A stretch of DNA of 64,000 bases from contig CM056744.1 of NCBI GenBank assembly GCA_029851415.1, positions 87,018,907 through 87,082,906 of the forward strand, in the 5' to 3' direction. The first letter of the stretch is position 1. Each line of letters begins with the position of its first letter. Below, piece after piece: positions 59,276 through 64,000 of this stretch. The DNA is from Eretmocerus hayati (Eukaryota > Arthropoda > Insecta > Hymenoptera > Aphelinidae). The position numbers and the translations under genes are program-made. The notes under the pieces were generated by a model. That model was not told the DNA's origin and searched no databases. It saw only the letters and a program-made list of their open reading frames with translations.

Positions 59276-59491
59276 TGAGATGATGGATTACGTCCAGACA
59301 AATAGACACATTGTCATTCGTGGAATACAACCTCTCCCAAGCTTGAAAACGATCTCATCTAAGACTTCATGCGCCCAATGATTGGGCGAATCAAGGAAGA
59401 AAGATCCTAGTTGTGCGAGTAATATTATATGTAAGGTAGGAGCATTCGGATTAACTCCTACAGAGTAATGACACAATAGATTTTTTCAACA

Positions 59492-61934
59492 TCATACGAA
59501 CTTCAATTTCCAGAACATTTGTTGAACCTCATACAGAAACAAGAAAGTACAATCACAGTCAATTTTTTCCTTTCGACGCCTTCTTTTCGGTGATGCTTTC
59601 TCCTCTTCAGAACCTGCTTGAGCCCTTTTCTTGCTTGTTTTTCTTGTAACAGGTGTTAGAGGTAGAACAGTCAGGTTTCCAATATCTACTTCAGGTGTTG
59701 ACTGTCTTTGGTGAACAGGGAATGTATATTTGTTTGGTTTCAAAGAGAAATGCGGACATGGAGGTCGGTTCATACATTCTAAATAAGACGAGTTCATAAA
59801 CAGACTATTGCAATCGTCTACCTTCCAAATCAATTGGAATATTTTATTAGAATTCGGTAAGGATTTGAGTTTCGGATGAACGCAAGAATCAACGCTTTCC
59901 ATGTCTGATGTTGTTATGCGGAATAGATGGACTCTACATTCCGAATTTTCCAAAGCAGTCACATCATTGATTGTTACAACATATTTCCCACATAGAACGT
60001 ATCTATCACAGATTGACTTTACCGTGCCTCCAATGGCATCGACACTTTTTTCCCCATGGCCTGGGGTACTAAAATCCAAGAAGCTCTTTTGAGCCTGAAC
60101 AACTCACAGAAATAACGAAACAAGAAAAACTTAGTCTCATTTTCATATTGCGTGGTAGGGCCATCACTTTGAATGTGCACTGCTTCGATACTAGGAACAG
60201 TTTTCTTGATGAGATCAAAGACAGGCTTCAAGTGTGCCCAGACAGCTGCTGCACCATGTCTCAGATCTTCTGAGACAGTACAGAATGAGACACATACAAT
60301 GTTTCCATCCTCGTCTTTATAATAATACACCCCTGTATAGAGACTCAGTTGTCTCTGCGAAGCTCCGAAATGAGCATCTTGGATTTCTTCATCGCACTTG
60401 AAAATATAACTTTGAGAGAAATCTATGATAACTAGAGTTTCATTTGGGCTGAGAGTGATCTTGTGGTCTTTGAACACAGAGAGTTGATGACCTGTATCGT
60501 AGATATGCTTCAAATAAGAGGGAGTGAGAGCATTAAATTCCTCCACTAGATTCGCTATTGTACATGAAATTTTAGTTTTCGAAGTAATGTTGACTTCATA
60601 CATTTGTTTTTTTGCACCCTGCCTATTAACTTTCTCAGTGATCCACTTGAATAAATGAGTGAGCTGTTCTGTTCGTTATCTACACTCTCCACTTTCTTAT
60701 GCATACATTGAGAACATTCTCTGTACATACATGACTTGTTTCCAGGGTCACAAACAACTGACTTAACGAAAATCTGAGTATTATTTTTCGATAAAATTTC
60801 TTATTGAGCAAGTTTCTAGACCATGAGATCGAAATTTATGTGCATCTTACACAAACATGAGTCACGATCAGACATTTTCTTGTGAACGATCCAAAATGGC
60901 TTAAATATACTGAATGCAGCTCTAGAAATAATCCGTGATTCTGAGGTCAAGAACTTGTTATGCAAGTTTTTGAGGGAGTCCGTGAGATATCTTTCCCTCT
61001 GTGTAATGCCTTGGCTCGTTATAGTGTCTCTTTTTCCTGGTGCGACAATCGAATTCTCATCGCGTTCGAGGAATTCTCGTACGGCATCCTTCAGCCAATA
61101 CCTCTATCTTTTTTTCTCAACATTTTTACGTCCTTACACAATATTTGATTTGTAATCTTTGAATTTGCGCCGGTGATATCGACGACAAATTCTTGGTGTT
61201 TTACTCATGTATCGATATTTCTTCACAATAGGACCCGAAACAGTTTGAGCTAGGACAGATTTTTTGGACTGACTTTGAAGCATTCCTCTGTTTTGTTATA
61301 TTTGGAGACTCAGAACCTCACCCTTTAATAATTTTTGTATTATTGCTCTAGGCCTTTACTTCTCAACTATTTTTACATTCTCCAATACTTGATCAGTTGG
61401 CTTTTTCTTGGAAACAACCCGGTAGTATCTAGATTTCAACTCATTCTTTGCCTTGCACTCACTTTCATTCCGTACAGCTAGGCGATAAATTTGCCTCCCC
61501 AGTTCCCTCTCCCTCCCCCGGGCCCGATTGAATGCACTTGACAGTTTCTCAATTTGAGACGTCGCGCGATTTGAAAAATATTTAGAGTTTGATTCACTTA
61601 ATACGTTCAGTGGATCGCTGAGTTCAAAACTAGATCGACTATATAAAAAACAAAGCATGATAAACGAAGCTGATGATAGTACAAGCATAATAAACCCAGC
61701 GGATAATGAACAAAACATGTTGACTGAAGTAGCGTTACCTATTTCTAGATCATGATTATGAATCGCATCCCCAGGATATCACTCTGATTGATGAACATCA
61801 CTTACTTCGAACTCACTCACGGTTTCAGTTTGTGATGAATCCACGGAGACAAGTTGCTCTTGTAGATGTGAATCTTCGCGTCCTGGTAGATCCTTTCTTG
61901 CCATGATCTCTTCATTCGTCTGATTGTTGTTCAT
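59492..61934 (-). pseudogene. DDE-type transposase of an unassigned family, nearly full-length but broken
   Basis: A minus-strand ATG at 61934-61932 opens an acidic first exon that ends at a donor (TTCGAA|GTAAGT). The next piece (61,718-61,356) contains a basic coiled-coil, RGRERELGRQIYRLAVRNES. Frames with stops at 61,180-60,610 give AVREFLERDENS, SLKNLHNKFL, FSIFKPFWIVHKK and DRDSCLCKMHIN. The 60,603-60,019 frame has VIIDFSQSYIFKCDEEIQDA and VHIQSDGPTTQYENETKFF. After a frameshift, GHGEKSVDAIGGTVKS follows, to a basic tail ending at 59,492. The D, SDG and GHG-D-GG signatures suggest a DDE/RNase H-fold transposase. I have seen this type of protein in animal genomes but cannot name the superfamily. 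Confidence 0.6.
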
Positions 61935-61938
61935 TCCT

Positions 61939-63636
61939 CACGGTGGTCCTGAACCAAGTCTACCCTCCGCTGACGACAGCAAGTAGGATTCTTGTTGGAT
62001 ATGGTTTAGGACATCTGTGGGATTACAACCTACCAAGGATCAAAATCGCAACTTGGGCCGATTTTGAAAAAGTCGAAAAAACGTGTTTTTCCGACGTTTT
62101 TCCCTTTTCCACCCTCAAAAAGTCGAAAGGAACGCATTTCAACCAAAAATATGTAGAGCAACTTTCTGTAGAACTTAAAACGATGAATAAAAAAGGTCCC
62201 CACACATATTTCCATATAAAACCTCCTGTTCCTGTAATAAACGTATTTTCATTTGAAACTCGTATTTCATCTGTCATTTTTCACGGTTTTGACCCCATAA
62301 CTCAAAGGGAACACATTTTATCGAAAAAAATGTACAGTAATTTCTGGTAGATCTTTGAGAAATGAGTTGCGACGGGCCCCTTCGCTGTGATACCAGTATA
62401 GCTCCGGTACCCGCGCAATTCATCGAGCAGTCAGAGTAACTCAAGCCTCAGCCACCAGGTGGCTGTCTCGAAAACATCGTTCACAAGCGAAACACCTGTC
62501 AGCATTGATGTCCACCCGATGCCCGACCAGAACGAACCAGTATGCACTGAGCGGCGGACTCACGCGCCTCTCTTGGCACCAGGAGCTCCGGTCCAAGAGA
62601 TGGCTCTAGAGTCTAGTAGCTGGCAACTCCTCTCTGTCTTAGGAGCTCTAAGGCAGATGAGACCATCTAGTAGCCGACTTCTCAGGAGCACTGAGAATCG
62701 TAGTAGACCGCGACACCGGCACGCCCACTTTTGGCCCGGAGGGAGCTCCTCCGTGGCAGTAGAATCACACACCCGCGTTGGCTTCCTGGGAGCTCCAGGA
62801 GTCGAACCTCACACACCGGCTATGCCCCGCGTTTGACCCGGAGGGAGCTCCTCCGTGGCTCTATCATAATCCGTATTAGTATGTACCCTGTATCAACCGT
62901 TTATTGGGCTAGACTGCATTTGTAACACACACAGCAGTAATAAATATCAGATTCCTTTTTAAGTATTTATCATTCATGACTATTTGTAAATATGGTTTCA
63001 ATATATATTTCTATTGATGAAACGCCGTCTTTAAAGTCTTGAACCGGACCTGAACCCTAACTTTCCTGATCCTAGTAAATCCCTCAGTTACAGAGTCAAG
63101 AAGGTCTGAACTCATTATTCGATACAAGGTCGTCCGTTCCCGTAATAAACGTATTTTTGTCTGAGACTCGTATTGAGAACAGGAGGCCTCACATGGAAGA
63201 ATATGCGCATATGTTTCTTGTTTATCCTTTGAAGATCTACAAATATCTAATGTACATATTTTTCGATGAAATGTGTTCCTTTCAAGTTATGGGGGCGAAA
63301 CCGTGGAAAAGGACAGATAAAATACGAGTCTCAGACGAAATACAGTCATTACAGAAACAGGGTGTCTTATATGAAAAAATGTGTGGAGACTTTTTTTGTT
63401 CGTCGTTACAAGTTCTACGAAAAGTTGCTCTACATATTTTTCGATAAAATGTGTTCCTTTCGAGTTTTTGAGGGTGAAAAAGAGGAAATCATTGAAAAAA
63501 CAAGTTTTTTCGACTTTTTTAGAAACGGCCCAAGTGGCAATTTTAGGTTGTGATCCCACAGATGTCCTGAACCGTATCCAACAAGAATCTCACTCGCTGT
63601 CGTCAGCGGAGGATAGACTTGGTTCAGGATCACCGT
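61939..63636. repeat. Foldback element, 1.7 kb, arms about 420 bp
   Basis: CACGGTGGTCCTGAACC at 61939 pairs with GGTTCAGGATCACCGTG ending at 63636. Matching continues through CCTCCGCTGACGACAGC, AAAGTCGAAAAAAC and TATGTAGAGCAACTTT. The central part (62,380-62,880) is GC-richer, with GGAGGGAGCTCCTCCGTGGC repeated at 62,739 and 62,840. It abuts the start of the minus-strand transposase. No reliable coding is seen. Confidence 0.8.
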
Positions 63637-64000
63637 GTCCTGCGCCTCTTTCAGGTATCACTCGAGTCGACGAAAAACTATTAGAAAAATTCACATTCAA
63701 CTTTCTGGTTGAAATGATTCATCATATTTTGTTATCGATTCAACAACTTACCAAGTTTTTCCAGATTTTTTGTCGTCTGACTTCAGCTTCGATGATTTTG
63801 GCTCTCGGCATTCGTTGTAAGAGATAGGTTTTCTAGTTTTAGAGCTTGTCCTCTTTAATTCACTTTTACTTGCCTCTCGACAAGTATTCGATCCGTGCTG
63901 ATTCAAAATTTGGCCCGGAGAAACGCTGGAAAAATGATTATTACATAGCTCATGAATCTTCCTCGTCAGATGAAAAAGAAGGATAGATGAAAATTTTTTC
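63637..64000. other. No gene recognised
   Basis: Only short open frames lie between the foldback and the window end. Confidence 0.35.

Noticed and set aside
62790..62815. GGAGTCGAACC, a perfect reverse Pol III B box
   Set aside because: No T-stem pairing, A box or cloverleaf around it. It lies in a repeated GC-rich patch of a foldback.

Overview
The window looks like animal, most probably insect, nuclear DNA. It is AT-rich and has no operons or compact coding. It carries spliceosomal introns (GT...AG) and is dominated by transposable elements typical of arthropods: Ty3/gypsy, a P-superfamily element, pogo/Tigger-like and piggyBac-like elements, TA-target MITEs, a LINE tail, Penelope-like remnants, and long foldback palindromes. 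I cannot name the species. Only one gene looks like a host gene: a two-exon gene for a small secreted protein (24,051-27,819), with two palindromic elements inside its 3.45-kb intron.

Layout. (1) 1.0-8.8 kb: a decayed Ty3/gypsy pol (reverse transcriptase, RNase H, integrase, + strand) split twice. The first split is a 3,933-bp P-superfamily transposon (1,537-5,469) with an exact 8-bp target duplication, an 18-bp perfect terminal repeat and tRNA-like sequences at both ends. The second is a 1.6-kb element (6,782-8,383) made of an inverted fragment plus about 2.8 direct copies of a 530-bp unit. Each unit contains a recognisable hammerhead ribozyme. Downstream (8.8-12.6 kb) is a GC-rich tract with a gag-like zinc knuckle. 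(2) 12.8-23 kb: foldback palindromes, a pogo/Tigger-like element and a 670-bp CATC/CGTC microsatellite. (3) 24-28 kb: the secreted-protein gene. (4) 28.5-34.7 kb: a Helitron-like element rich in minisatellites, holding a second hammerhead-type element, followed by Penelope-like remnants. (5) 36.3-41 kb: a TA MITE with an internal tRNA-like sequence, and another minisatellite element. (6) 42.46-55.04 kb: a candidate 12.6-kb CACTA-like transposon with two genes, a tnp2-like transposase and a spliced partner protein. It is interrupted by a piggyBac-type MITE, a 3.9-kb Helitron-like element, a 2.7-kb foldback that itself contains a pogo-type MITE, and a small hairpin element. (7) 55.2-64 kb: a C2H2-type transposase pseudogene, a 5'-truncated LINE (- strand), a DDE transposase pseudogene (- strand) and a 1.7-kb foldback.

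The most interesting content is the hammerhead family. Three tandem copies, spaced exactly 530 nt apart, preserve a six-pair stem III, the GUC cleavage site, stems I and II and the GAAA box. The universal C3-G8 core pair is replaced by U3-A8 in three of the four copies in the window (U3-G8 in the other). The two hairpin loops are complementary over nine bases. This arrangement matches what is known of Penelope-like elements and animal retrozymes. The core-pair variant is, as far as I can judge, unusual.

Limits: all similarity statements come from reading motifs by eye. Superfamily names for the large transposases are tentative, and reading-frame breaks are stated where seen.
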